A DNA stretch of 64,000 nucleotides. Origin: Sinorhizobium sp. 8-89 (GTDB taxonomy: Bacteria > Pseudomonadota > Alphaproteobacteria > Rhizobiales > Rhizobiaceae). Below are positions 8,918 through 17,378 of the stretch, piece after piece (position 1 is the stretch's first letter; each line of letters starts with the position of its first letter). The stretch covers positions 1-64,000 of the forward strand of contig NZ_JASKLR010000024.1 in NCBI RefSeq assembly GCF_030124325.1. Direction: 5' to 3'. The notes below the pieces were generated by a model that made no database searches, was not told the origin of the DNA, and was given only the letters and a program-made list of their open reading frames with translations. Position numbers and translations under genes: made by a program.

Positions 8918-9012
8918 CATGCAGCAATTCAAAGTGCGACAGCATCGTGACGCGCTTTGCGTGTCCGAATGTGTATGTCGTCACCGCAAACGGCTGCGTC
9001 CGGTTAAATGCG
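8918..9012. repeat. Composite rhizobial intergenic repeat
   Basis: This lies between convergent genes. The left part (CATGCAGCAATTCAAAGTGC then GACAGCATC) matches, in the other orientation, the repeat upstream of copA at 50721-50768 (CAAAGTGCCACAGCGTC). The right part (8972-9000) matches module A at 852-888. Such mosaics are widespread between genes in Sinorhizobium and Rhizobium. It may act as a weak bidirectional terminator, but no T-tract was seen. Confidence 0.5.
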
Positions 9013-9014
9013 CC

Positions 9015-10160
9015 TCAGGCATGGCGTTGCGCACGAGGGGGAGCAGCGCTTTCGCTATAGGTCGGCTTAAGCGACGGCGGCTTAACGGATCTGGCGATCA
9101 CGTTATCCCATTGCTGCAAAACAGATGAGGTCGCATATCGCGCCGAGGCGGCGGCCGAGCCGCAGGTGGAAAGCTTATTCCTTAAAGCCGGGTCGGCTAT
9201 CAGAGAGAGAATGGCTTCACTCAATTGCCGGATATCGCCAGGGGGAACAAGCAAGCCGGCATCTGGACTGCTGAGAATTTCCGATGGCCCCCACGAACAA
9301 TCGAATGCGATCGACGGTAGCCCAGCGGTCATCGCCTCCAGAAGCACGTTTGGAAAGCCTTCGAAACGCGAGCTGAGCACGAAGATGTCGCCCGCTCCAA
9401 CCCATTCGAGCGGAAACCTGGTAACGCCAGGCATTTTGACGTTATCGCCAATGCCGAGATCTCGGGCGAGGTGCTCGAGGGCGCCGCGCTGGGAGCCGTC
9501 GCCAAAGATGGTCAACTCGGCCGTTGGAACGGATCGTGCCACGTAGCTGAACGCTTGGAGAAGCAAATCGAAACCTTTCTGCTTTTCCAGGCGCCCGACA
9601 GCGACCACGCGGGTGCCTTGGCTCGGAACGCGTGCCACATCGGGCGGGAGCGTCACCGGGTTGGGTATGATCTCCGCCTTCCCGCGCAAGCTCGGTGGCA
9701 GCGATTGAAAGGCATCCTGAGTTTGCATGACCAAGCTCGCTGCACCCTTGACGGCAATCGGCTGAACAAGCCGCCAGAAGAGATGCGTCTCCTGGGACGT
9801 GAAGTTGTTCCGCTCGGACATAATGATCGGCGTGTTGAGCCCACGGGTGGCCAAGCCGACCAGTACGTTGACCTTGGTCAGGAAGGAAACGACAAGATCC
9901 GGTTTGAGCGCCACCAGCCGACGGCGAAGTCTCGACAGCCGTTGTGCGGCTTGCGCGATGCGTGGCATGGCGCGAGTCGAACCTCCAAGCGCCTCGATCG
10001 CTATGGCACTGCGGTAGGGGAAATAGGATTCCGGGCCATCGGCATTGACTGCCAGAACGTGAACAATATCGCCTTGTGCATTGCGATGGTGCGCAAGGAG
10101 ATTGACGACTTTTTCCGCGCCGCCCGCGCCGAGCCCCGAGAGGACGAATGCTATCCGCAC
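9015..10160 (-). CDS. GT4 family glycosyltransferase
   Basis: This 381-residue GT-B transferase has an N-terminal SGLGAGGAEKVVNLLAHH and the C-terminal donor-site region VVAVGRLEKQKGFDLLLQAF, then FVLSSRFEGFPNVLLEAMTAGLP containing the EX7E motif of GT4. I start it at GTG 10160, 5 nt behind GGAGG; upstream in-frame sequence has no family similarity. It is a close paralogue of the transferase at 19941-21119: both share SFLT(K/R)xNVL and a SERNN motif. The pair brackets the sulfotransferase/ExoF/ExoY segment. It probably adds one sugar of the repeat unit in the cytoplasm; linkage and donor are unknown. Confidence 0.9.
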   Translation of the reverse strand: MRIAFVLSGLGAGGAEKVVNLLAHHRNAQGDIVHVLAVNADGPESYFPYRSAIAIEALGGSTRAMPRIAQAAQRLSRLRRRLVALKPDLVVSFLTKVNVLVGLATRGLNTPIIMSERNNFTSQETHLFWRLVQPIAVKGAASLVMQTQDAFQSLPPSLRGKAEIIPNPVTLPPDVARVPSQGTRVVAVGRLEKQKGFDLLLQAFSYVARSVPTAELTIFGDGSQRGALEHLARDLGIGDNVKMPGVTRFPLEWVGAGDIFVLSSRFEGFPNVLLEAMTAGLPSIAFDCSWGPSEILSSPDAGLLVPPGDIRQLSEAILSLIADPALRNKLSTCGSAAASARYATSSVLQQWDNVIARSVKPPSLKPTYSESAAPPRAQRHA

Positions 10161-10383
10161 GGTAACCTCCAATGCTTTGCCCCAGGGCCTTCTCGCAAAT
10201 GATTTTTTGTCGGCGGGGCAGTTCCGGTCGGATCGCTTGGCCGGGTGAGGAATGTGGGTTCGCTGTAGAATGGTGGCCAACCGCGTTGCGGCCACTTCAG
10301 ATTTCTAGCTGGCACGTTGCCCCCTTGATCCTACGGGAAACGTCCGAGAATAACGAACTCGGTCGGTGAACGGTTTACTGGCA

Positions 10384-11043
10384 TCAATTGACGCTCATCC
10401 AGCCGTGGGTCAAAGCGAAGTGCACGATTTGCGCCCGCGAGCGCAGGTTGAGCTTTTCAGTGGCCCGCGCCTTGTAGGTCTCGATCGACTTGACGCTGAT
10501 GTTCGCGTGGGCGCCGATCTCCTTGTTCGAATATCCGAGCGCGACCAGCCGAAGGACGGCCTGTTCGCGGGCGGTTAGCCCCAGTGCACCGATCGAAGCC
10601 GAGCGTGCCGCACTCCGGTCGGCGACGGACGTCGCCATCTCGCGCGCCGTCAGAGAGTCGAAGAAGAGCCCGCCGAGCATCACCGAACGTATCGCCAGCA
10701 ACAGGTTCTCCGCGGCCGAACATTTCTGAACAAATCCCTTCACGCCAACCTGCAGCGCTTGCTGAACGTAAGAACGGTCATGATAATGGGTCATTATCAC
10801 CACGTGAGCGGCGTGACCGTTGGCTATGACCTTCGCGGCAAGTTCGAGACCGCTCATGTCCGGAAGTGACACGTCGAGTATGGCGACATCCGGCGCAGTC
10901 TGGCTGATCTGCGTCATGGCCTCCGCGCCGGTCTTGGCTTCTCCGACGCAAAGAATATCCCCGGATGTCTCGATAAGCGTTCGCGCGCCCGCAATCACCA
11001 GCGGGTGATCATCGACAATAACGGTGCGGATGGGCGGCTTCAT
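10384..11043 (-). CDS. NarL/FixJ-type response regulator, orphan
   Basis: This 219-residue two-domain regulator has a receiver (about 5-120) with D11-D12 and the phospho-acceptor Asp57 (AILDVSLPDM), then Lys in the GVKGFVQK loop. The LuxR-type HTH (about 150-212) has LTAREQAVLRLVALGYSNKEIG and ISVKSIETYKARATEKL. GGAGCGCCAGC precedes the ATG, which overlaps the stop of the upstream kinase scrap (ATGA). This was therefore once a kinase-regulator operon. With the kinase gone, it must be driven by a distant kinase, act without phosphorylation, or be decaying. Its setting in the polysaccharide locus suggests, without proof, control of surface genes. Confidence 0.92.
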   Translation of the reverse strand: MKPPIRTVIVDDHPLVIAGARTLIETSGDILCVGEAKTGAEAMTQISQTAPDVAILDVSLPDMSGLELAAKVIANGHAAHVVIMTHYHDRSYVQQALQVGVKGFVQKCSAAENLLLAIRSVMLGGLFFDSLTAREMATSVADRSAARSASIGALGLTAREQAVLRLVALGYSNKEIGAHANISVKSIETYKARATEKLNLRSRAQIVHFALTHGWMSVN

Positions 11044-11189
11044 GCTGGCGCTCCTTCCTGGTGTACAGCCGGGGAGAATTGCATGGGAACTGTCGCTTTA
11101 AGCCGCGTGCGTCGCCGGACTCGATCTTCGACGCTCAGGGTGCCACCGAATTTCACCACGCGATCCTGCACGCCGGCAATACCGACAGG
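11040..11189 (-). pseudogene. C-terminal remnant of a sensor histidine kinase
   Basis: The last 49 codons before the response regulator read IAGVQDRVVKFGG then TLSVEDRVRRRTRLKATVPM. This is the end of a NarX/DegS-type HATPase domain, where intact family members have GLxGMxERVxxLGGxLxIxSxxGxGTxLxxxxP. Everything upstream in the open frame (to 11324) is unrelated, and no HisKA_3 dimerisation domain, N, G1 or full G2 box exists before the next gene. The glycine-rich GRGT turn has become RRRT. The 4-bp overlap with the regulator start is preserved, showing the original operon. Confidence 0.7.
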
Positions 11190-11572
11190 ACAAAAGTGCA
11201 TTTGTTTCAATCGCACGGTCACCAGCGAAGCCGTAACCGAATGTTTTACCAAGGGGAAATTGCTTTGTGAGTTCGTCATGACAAAAGTTACTCCGCCAAG
11301 ACATAAAATAAGTTTGTTCGTCAACCAATCCGTTGATTAATAGTCATTGGTCCTGGTGACCGGGAAAACAATAAAAGAAAGTCATGCATTGCGCTTTAGG
11401 TTTGAGCATAACAGATAGTTCCGGTGCGTCAACTTTGCGAGGCACCGGCAATAGTCGTCGTGCCAGAGGCGATGGGCTGCAGGGGCGTGATCGCGCAAGA
11501 CCCATCTCTTCAGCATCGCCCCGGCAGCATCTGATCATGGGTCGCATACACGCCCGGCAAATTGGCCACCGG

Positions 11573-12412
11573 TCATTGCTGAACGCTTCCATTTCTCAGC
11601 CACCCATCAAGATCCCTGCCGACGATGGTACCGAGCTTCTCTATCTCCGCCGCGTAGAAGTCGCTCATGCGCGCGCGAAGCTCACCGCTCAACGGTGCGT
11701 ACTGCACTTCGGCGGCGGCGATCGACCGTAGCTTTTTGAAGCTCGCACTTTTCCTGAAAGGCGCGACTAAAGGCTTCAACGGGCGCAGCAGACGGCGCAG
11801 CGTCGGGTTGATCACCGGCTCGGCCTTGTCTTTGACTTTCTTTTCCAGGGGGCGAAGCGGCAGGTCGTTCGTCATCTTCATGAATCTTCGGACGCGATCG
11901 AGCTGTGCACTCGCATCGATTTTCATGTCCTCGTAAAGAACGACGAGGATCTGCTCGGCAGGAAACCGGTCGAGATAGGCTTGCAATTGCTGAAAATACA
12001 GCCCGCCGTTCAGGAAGCGTCCGCCGGCACCGCTGCGGGGGTCAAGATATCTTGCGATGTCGCGATCCACCTCGCCCCTGCGATAGAGCATGCAGTAGTC
12101 CGAGTAGGCGCGCTCGATGGGGTTGCGTAGCTGGGCGATCAGCAGCGCCTTCGGAAGCTTCTGTTTTATCCGTTCCGCCGCGCCCTCCGTGTCCATGTAG
12201 GAATTGGACTTTTCGCCGACGAGACGTTGATCCTTCTGTCCTTCGAAGTTCGAAAGGTACCACTCTTCTCCACGATCATAGTAACGACTGAAATAATGCA
12301 ATTCCGGAGCCGGCATGTATATGTTCGGGTCTTGCTGCAGTGATTGCTGGAGCCACGTCGTGGCGCTCTTGGTCGCGCCAATGATCAGGAAATCGATGTC
12401 CTGCAACTTCAT
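11573..12412 (-). CDS. Sulfotransferase
   Basis: This 279-residue PAPS-dependent sulfotransferase-fold protein has the 5'-phosphosulfate loop FLIIGATKSATTWLQQSL and, about 75 residues on, the 3'-phosphate site LLIAQLRNPIERAYSDY (Arg and Ser conserved). FLNGGLYFQQLQAYLDRFP and ILVVLYEDM follow, as in heparan/NodH-like carbohydrate sulfotransferases. The ATG at 12412 follows GAGGGGG by 6 nt; an ATG 16 codons earlier has no site. It lies between the flippase and the degraded kinase, in a polysaccharide cluster with a second sulfotransferase at 18606. Its likely acceptor is therefore a lipid-linked or polymeric glycan. Confidence 0.88.
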   Translation of the reverse strand: MKLQDIDFLIIGATKSATTWLQQSLQQDPNIYMPAPELHYFSRYYDRGEEWYLSNFEGQKDQRLVGEKSNSYMDTEGAAERIKQKLPKALLIAQLRNPIERAYSDYCMLYRRGEVDRDIARYLDPRSGAGGRFLNGGLYFQQLQAYLDRFPAEQILVVLYEDMKIDASAQLDRVRRFMKMTNDLPLRPLEKKVKDKAEPVINPTLRRLLRPLKPLVAPFRKSASFKKLRSIAAAEVQYAPLSGELRARMSDFYAAEIEKLGTIVGRDLDGWLRNGSVQQ

Positions 12413-12866
12413 ATTGTTCCCCCTCACAGAGCTCGCGCGGAGCTGAAGATAGGCGTCCACAAGATCACGCGCAGCGAACGCTCATCATTTGGATCGGCCT
12501 GAAATTCGCAATTCTCCTGAGCGCACCTGGCGACACGCTCGGTCGGGACCATGAGCCGAGGCGAGCATCATGCGCGCCGCGAACACACGGCTGTCGCGCG
12601 GTTCATCGCTCGCAAAGGGAAAGGCCATGACATTTTTTCCGGAACTGGGAGGAAGGCGTTCTTCCTCAGCGCCAATGACGTAAGCCACGTAAGTAGGTCC
12701 TTCTATTCAAAAGCCGGTGCAGGAAAAGCATTCGTGCTCGAAATCGACAAAGTGCATCAAGGAACTACAGGGAATGTGAGCATCATGATAATAAACGTGT
12801 GCGGGTTGGGCAAGCAGTGGCCACGAGTGTCGAGCAATCGCGTGGTGGCGAGGCGTCGAGAGAGTC
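12413..12866. other. Non-coding gap between sulfotransferase and flippase
   Basis: No open frame here resembles a known family on either strand, and no T-tailed hairpin was seen. Both flanking genes point left, so a promoter for the sulfotransferase is expected. An AT-richer patch lies at about 12690-12800. I see nothing else in it. Confidence 0.4.
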
Positions 12867-14207
12867 CTACCGTACCGCCAAGGCCCGGCGATACGCGACC
12901 GCCATCATCGAGAGCCAGATCAACGCCATCACGATATGAGCCATGTTGGCCCCCATCGGGCCGACCCGCGGGATCAGGATCAGCGCGGTGACGTGGAACG
13001 CAACTGTTGCCACGAGCACGCCCTTCAAGACTCGGTCTTCCCGCCCCATGGCCAGAAGCGCAGAGCGGGTAACGGTGCCATACAACGTCATCGTCACGGC
13101 AATGGATTGAACGACGACCAACGGGGCCGCCGCCTCGAATTCCGGACCGACAGCCAGTCTTAACAGCGGATCGATCGTCAAATAAACCCCGCCAACCAGC
13201 AATAATCCGAAGCCGAGGAGGAGCGTCCGCATTTGTACGACGGCCCGATGAAACTCCTTGATTGCGCTTGCGGCCCAGGCCCGGGCCAGATCCGGGTAGA
13301 GCACGGCCTGGACATGGTCACCGATTTGCAGTGCCATGCGGCCGATGCGCTTAGCGATGTGATAAAGACCCGCGGCGGCCGGGTTGGCCAGGTAGCCGAC
13401 GAGAAGCGTGTCGAGCTGGTTGGCACTCGAGCGCAGCGTCAATGACAGGTTCGTCGAAATCGCGAATTTCCAAAGCCCGGGAAAGTGGGAGGTAATACCG
13501 CGAACAGAAGCAGTGAGCATGCTCGCCAGCATTCCCCGTTTTCGCAGTTCTGCAAGCGCAAGGACGACGAGGGTCAGCGAGCCGACGATCTGGGCTGCCA
13601 TCCATATCAGGACGAATTCACGCAAGGTGCCGCCGGTGGCAAAGCCGATCGCGCACAATATAATGCGGAAAATGCTCGAAGCGACCTGGCCATAGGCGAT
13701 GGATCGAAACTTGCCGAACAGGCGCAGCACGGCCATCGGCATGCCGGAGATCTGAAACGGCAGAATGGCGCAATAGAGGGTGACGAGCCCCAACATCTCG
13801 GACGAGATCCCGAGCCACGGACCGAAGGCCCACGCGAGAGCCACGGCGATCACGCATCCGGTCGCTGCGGCGGACACGTCAAGCAGGAGGCCGAATTTGA
13901 ACAACGAATTGAGCTTTTCGGTGCTCTCCGATTGCGCACCGAACTTGATCAGCGGCTGCCAGGACTGGAAGTTTACAAGCCGTTCCACCGCACTCGTGTA
14001 TGTGAAGCAAAGTGCCAGAATGCCATATTCGGACGGACCGAGCGCCCTTGCCGTCAAGGCGAATCCAACGAGGCCTAACAGCGAGGTGAGCGCGTTTCCG
14101 GTAAGTAGATGTGCTATATTTCCCAGGCGGCCCTTCAGACTTTGTTCCCGGGCGAATATCTTGTTGAGGCCGTTGAAATTTTTGGCAAGTTTTTTCCGGA
14201 TCGCCAA
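12867..14207 (-). CDS. Wzx-like polysaccharide flippase/translocase
   Basis: This 446-residue protein has about twelve hydrophobic helices and the polysaccharide-synthase N-terminus LLTGNALTSLLGLVGFALTA then RALGPSEYGILAL, typical of Wzx/MviN-superfamily lipid-linked oligosaccharide flippases. It would turn the completed undecaprenyl-linked repeat to the periplasm. The start is TTG at 14207, 6 nt behind a perfect GGAGG. It is divergent from the ExoF-like gene across 300 bp. The window shows no Wzy polymerase or ExoP/Wzc co-polymerase beside it, so the rest of the export machine must lie elsewhere. Confidence 0.87.
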   Translation of the reverse strand: MAIRKKLAKNFNGLNKIFAREQSLKGRLGNIAHLLTGNALTSLLGLVGFALTARALGPSEYGILALCFTYTSAVERLVNFQSWQPLIKFGAQSESTEKLNSLFKFGLLLDVSAAATGCVIAVALAWAFGPWLGISSEMLGLVTLYCAILPFQISGMPMAVLRLFGKFRSIAYGQVASSIFRIILCAIGFATGGTLREFVLIWMAAQIVGSLTLVVLALAELRKRGMLASMLTASVRGITSHFPGLWKFAISTNLSLTLRSSANQLDTLLVGYLANPAAAGLYHIAKRIGRMALQIGDHVQAVLYPDLARAWAASAIKEFHRAVVQMRTLLLGFGLLLVGGVYLTIDPLLRLAVGPEFEAAAPLVVVQSIAVTMTLYGTVTRSALLAMGREDRVLKGVLVATVAFHVTALILIPRVGPMGANMAHIVMALIWLSMMAVAYRRALAVR

Positions 14208-14514
14208 ACGATACCTCCTGCCTCCAACTAGGTCAGCTGATAAAAGAGGCGCCGCCCTACGGCCGTGGCACGGGGTTGACGCCCTTGTTAAATCTTAAAT
14301 CTGTTGGGGTGGCCTGACATCGGGGGCAAGAACACCCGGCGCCACTCGTACATATGGGTTGGTGTATGAAGCCTCGTGGAAAGTCGTCTTGTCAATCACA
14401 GCCCGGCGCAAAAAAATAGCTAAAATCCTTTGACGTGACAGTGCGAGGGAGAATATAGTCGCTCAATATATTTTGACAGCTTTTTCTTTAATGCTTTTTT
14501 GGGGTGCGGTTGCG

Positions 14515-15768
14515 ATGGGGATATTACCTGCGCTAACGGCCGTGAGCTTGCCTTTGCGGGCTTGGGGCGCATATATTTTTGCGGTCCTGTTGCTGGCAGT
14601 CGTATTTTCAATGGGCCCGCCGTCGCGCGGCTACGCCAATGAATACCGGCTCAACACGGGCGATGTTCTGACCTTTGACTTGCTCGACGATGCCGAATTG
14701 CCTGTCACCGCGACTATTTCCGGTAATGGCGAAGCACAGTTCCCCCTCATCGGTGGAGTTAAGGTCGCGGGTCTGACGATAACGGAGGCCTTGGACAAGC
14801 TTCGCAACGAATTCCGTAGTCGCGATATCCTTGTCGATCCAAAGCTGTCCCTTAACGTTTCGACCTTCCGGCCAATTTTCGTTCTCGGCGAGGTCAGGAA
14901 CCCGGGGTCGTTTCCCTTCTACAACGGCCTAACGGTCGAGCAGGGCATCGGCCTTGCAGGTGGTATGCAGGTCATCGCGGCGAACGCATCCGACCGGCTC
15001 ATCGCACGCGCCCGTCTGCGCGCGGAAATAGAGGCCGCAAGAGCCGAAATCGTTCATGAAGCCGTCTATGCGGCAAGACTTGCGGCGCAGTTGGAATCCA
15101 GTGAGAACATCGAGCTGAACGACGTCCCGGAGTTCGCGCGCGCGTATGTCGATGGCGTGCCGCTTGATGGCGTCATCGAGCTTGAGGCGAAAATCCTGAA
15201 GGAGGATCTCGCCGCCCACAAATCGCAGACGCAAATTCTCACGGAAGGAATCGCCCAGGCCGAGGGTGGGATAGAGATCCTGAACGAGCTCGTGCAGCAG
15301 CAAAAGGATGTCGTTAAGAACAGCGTTGAAGATCTGGCGCGTGTCGGCGCGCTTCGTAAACGCGGGCTGAACACCGAAAGCGAGCTTTCTCGTGCCGAGA
15401 ACAGCGCGTCTGCCGAGAAGGCCCAGCTCCTGCAAACCTTCGCGACCCTCGCGCGGACACGCCAGGAATTGAGCGAGCTGAAGCTGGAACTTGCAAAGCT
15501 TGCAGCCGACAGGAAGAAGGAGATTCTCACCCAGCTCCAACAGCGTGAAATTGCCATCAAGAAGCTGATTTCGAACCAGCACTCCGCGGAAGAACAAATC
15601 CTGCTCATGGCCGCGGTGGCCGAAGATGAAACCAAAAAAAATCAGATTTCATATACCTATGAGATCCGTCGAAACCCGGTCGGCGGAAAACCGACCAGCC
15701 TACAGGCATCCCTCGTGACAGAATTGCTGCCGGGCGATGTCGTCGTCGTGGGTATCGCGGGCATGTAA
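14515..15768 (+). CDS. ExoF/Wza-type polysaccharide export protein
   Basis: This 417-residue ExoF-like protein has a hydrophobic N-terminal export segment (about 18-33) and a polysaccharide-export domain YRLNTGDVLTFDLLDDAELP. A SLBB-like stretch contains PIFVLGEVRNPGSFPFYNGL. A long helical coiled-coil region (about 170-370, rich in A, E, K, L) precedes a short C-terminal ELLPGDVVVV strand. ExoF proteins of Sinorhizobium share this coiled-coil Wza-like plan and length (about 420). I start at ATG 14515 (GGGG 10 nt upstream), which keeps the export segment near the N-terminus. TTG 14473 and ATG 14491 are possible. It is followed at 56 bp by the ExoY-like gene. Confidence 0.87.
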   Translation: MGILPALTAVSLPLRAWGAYIFAVLLLAVVFSMGPPSRGYANEYRLNTGDVLTFDLLDDAELPVTATISGNGEAQFPLIGGVKVAGLTITEALDKLRNEFRSRDILVDPKLSLNVSTFRPIFVLGEVRNPGSFPFYNGLTVEQGIGLAGGMQVIAANASDRLIARARLRAEIEAARAEIVHEAVYAARLAAQLESSENIELNDVPEFARAYVDGVPLDGVIELEAKILKEDLAAHKSQTQILTEGIAQAEGGIEILNELVQQQKDVVKNSVEDLARVGALRKRGLNTESELSRAENSASAEKAQLLQTFATLARTRQELSELKLELAKLAADRKKEILTQLQQREIAIKKLISNQHSAEEQILLMAAVAEDETKKNQISYTYEIRRNPVGGKPTSLQASLVTELLPGDVVVVGIAGM

Positions 15769-15824
15769 GGATCGTCGGCAAGTAATAAGTCCATAAGTCC
15801 GCCGCGCGCCAAAGGGACATTAAC

Positions 15825-16514
15825 TTGAAGCCCAATCGAGAGCATGCAGTCTCCGCTTTCAGTTTGCCTGCCTCCTCGGGATCATACCATCTCAAGCGTA
15901 TTCTTGAGTGCGCGCTTGGCGGGACGCTTTTCGTCCTCTGCCTACCGCTGATGGCGATGACGGCGGTGGTCGTTTGGATGAGCCTTGGCTTGCCGCTGTT
16001 CTTCACCCAGGCGCGCGCCGGCGCGGGCATGCGTGTCATCACGGTCGCCAAGTTTCGGACGATGACGAATGCGCGCGGACCTGACGGCGCCCTGTTGCCG
16101 GACCAGATGCGGCAGACCGCCGCGACCGCGCTGTTGCGCAGACTCCGCTTTGACGAGTTGCCGCAGCTCCTTGCCGTCATCTCAGGCGACATGTCGATGG
16201 TGGGGCCGCGCCCGCTGCCGGTGGCGACGGTTGCAAACTTCGGTGAGCTTGGCCGCATGCGCTCGATGGTTGCCCCGGGCATGACGGGCTGGGCGCAGGT
16301 GAATGGCAATACGCTGCTCTCGGATGAGGAAAAGATCGCGCTCGATCTCTGGTATGTCGCGCACGCCAGTCTGTGGCTCGATGTGCGAATTCTCCTGTTG
16401 ACGCTGAAGACGCTCGTAACTGGAGAACATATCGATGAGCGGCATCTAAAGGTTGCCAAGGATTTTCTTTTGCATCACCCTTGCGGTCAGCAGCCGCGAA
16501 TGATGATGCGATAG
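15825..16514 (+). CDS. ExoY-like undecaprenyl-phosphate sugar-1-phosphate transferase
   Basis: This 229-residue initiating transferase attaches the first sugar phosphate of the repeat unit to undecaprenyl phosphate. One N-terminal hydrophobic reentrant helix (about 25-55) leads to the catalytic core: VAKFRTMTNARGPDG, RRLRFDELPQLLAVISGDMS, MVGPRPLP and APGMTGWAQVNG. All are conserved in the bacterial sugar transferase family. Length and lack of extra N-terminal helices match ExoY rather than WbaP. The start is TTG with AAGGGA 8 nt upstream. It is in the same operon as the ExoF-like gene. Substrate (galactose, glucose or other) is not readable. Confidence 0.92.
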   Translation: MKPNREHAVSAFSLPASSGSYHLKRILECALGGTLFVLCLPLMAMTAVVVWMSLGLPLFFTQARAGAGMRVITVAKFRTMTNARGPDGALLPDQMRQTAATALLRRLRFDELPQLLAVISGDMSMVGPRPLPVATVANFGELGRMRSMVAPGMTGWAQVNGNTLLSDEEKIALDLWYVAHASLWLDVRILLLTLKTLVTGEHIDERHLKVAKDFLLHHPCGQQPRMMMR

Positions 16515-16588
16515 CATGCCCTTCGGCTGGCCGATTAGATGGCCGAGGGTTAGGCGCGTGCATGGCGGCAAGGTCTTTTGGGGGTCCC

Positions 16589-17275
16589 ATGGATGGTTCG
16601 CATTTCTCTTTTGGACGCACTTTGGTCGTCGCTCCGCATCCTGATGACGAGGTGCTCGGCGCCGGCGGAACGATCGCGAAGCTGGCGGCGCAGGGCGAGG
16701 AGGTCTTCGTCGCGATCGTAACCGAGGGAAAGCCGCCGGCCTTCGACGCGGCGACCATCGCCAAGACGCAAGCCGAGGCGAGGGAGGCGCACCGGGCTCT
16801 GGGAGTGCGAGAAACCTTGTGGCTGCGTCTGCCTGCCGCCCAGCTGGCGGAGACGGCGCATGCCACCGTCAACAGCGCGCTGCTTGACGTGGTTCGCCGC
16901 CTGTCGCCGCGAACCGTGCTCGTGCCGTTTGCGGGCGATATGCACATGGATCATCAACTGACCTTCACCTCGGCGCTGGTCGCCTGCCGGCCACACCAGA
17001 CCGAGTATCCGAAGCTGATTCTCGCCTACGAAACGCTCTCGGAAACGAACTGGAATGCTCCGTATCTATCGCCAGGATTTCTTCCAAATGTATTTGTCGA
17101 CATTACCGAGCACCTCGAAGTGAAGGTGAAGGCAATGCAGCTGTTCGCATCGCAGCTGCGCGAGGCACCGCACGAGCGTTCCATAGCGACACTGCGCGCG
17201 CTCGCCACACTGCGCGGTGCGACCGTGATGCGCCAGGCGGCCGAAGCGTTCGTCCTGGTTAGGCAGGTCATTTGA
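16589..17275 (+). CDS. PIG-L family deacetylase
   Basis: This 228-residue LmbE/PIG-L zinc deacetylase has the metal-binding VVAPHPDDEVLGAGGTI near the N-terminus and the third ligand in MHMDHQLTF (HxxDH). The family removes N-acetyl groups from GlcNAc-containing lipids or glycans. ATG 16589 gives the normal short lead before the first motif (GGGGG 4 nt upstream, rather close); ATG 16562 is the alternative. It follows the ExoY-like gene by about 75 bp and precedes an aminotransferase. An amino sugar with a free amine is a likely component of the polymer. N-acetyl-hexosamine on a carrier lipid is a plausible substrate, by inference. Confidence 0.86.
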   Translation: MDGSHFSFGRTLVVAPHPDDEVLGAGGTIAKLAAQGEEVFVAIVTEGKPPAFDAATIAKTQAEAREAHRALGVRETLWLRLPAAQLAETAHATVNSALLDVVRRLSPRTVLVPFAGDMHMDHQLTFTSALVACRPHQTEYPKLILAYETLSETNWNAPYLSPGFLPNVFVDITEHLEVKVKAMQLFASQLREAPHERSIATLRALATLRGATVMRQAAEAFVLVRQVI

Positions 17276-17378
17276 GTTTTGTGGGAACCGGCCGGCGCCA
17301 TCGCCGGCCATCCCCGACTATCCGATGCGCCTTCGGTACGTGGCCGGAGACCGATCAAATGCAGATCTGGAGGGATAA

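Noticed and set aside
10300-10330. TGGCACGTTGC as a sigma-54 promoter
   Set aside because: The GG to GC spacing is too short for a -24/-12 promoter.
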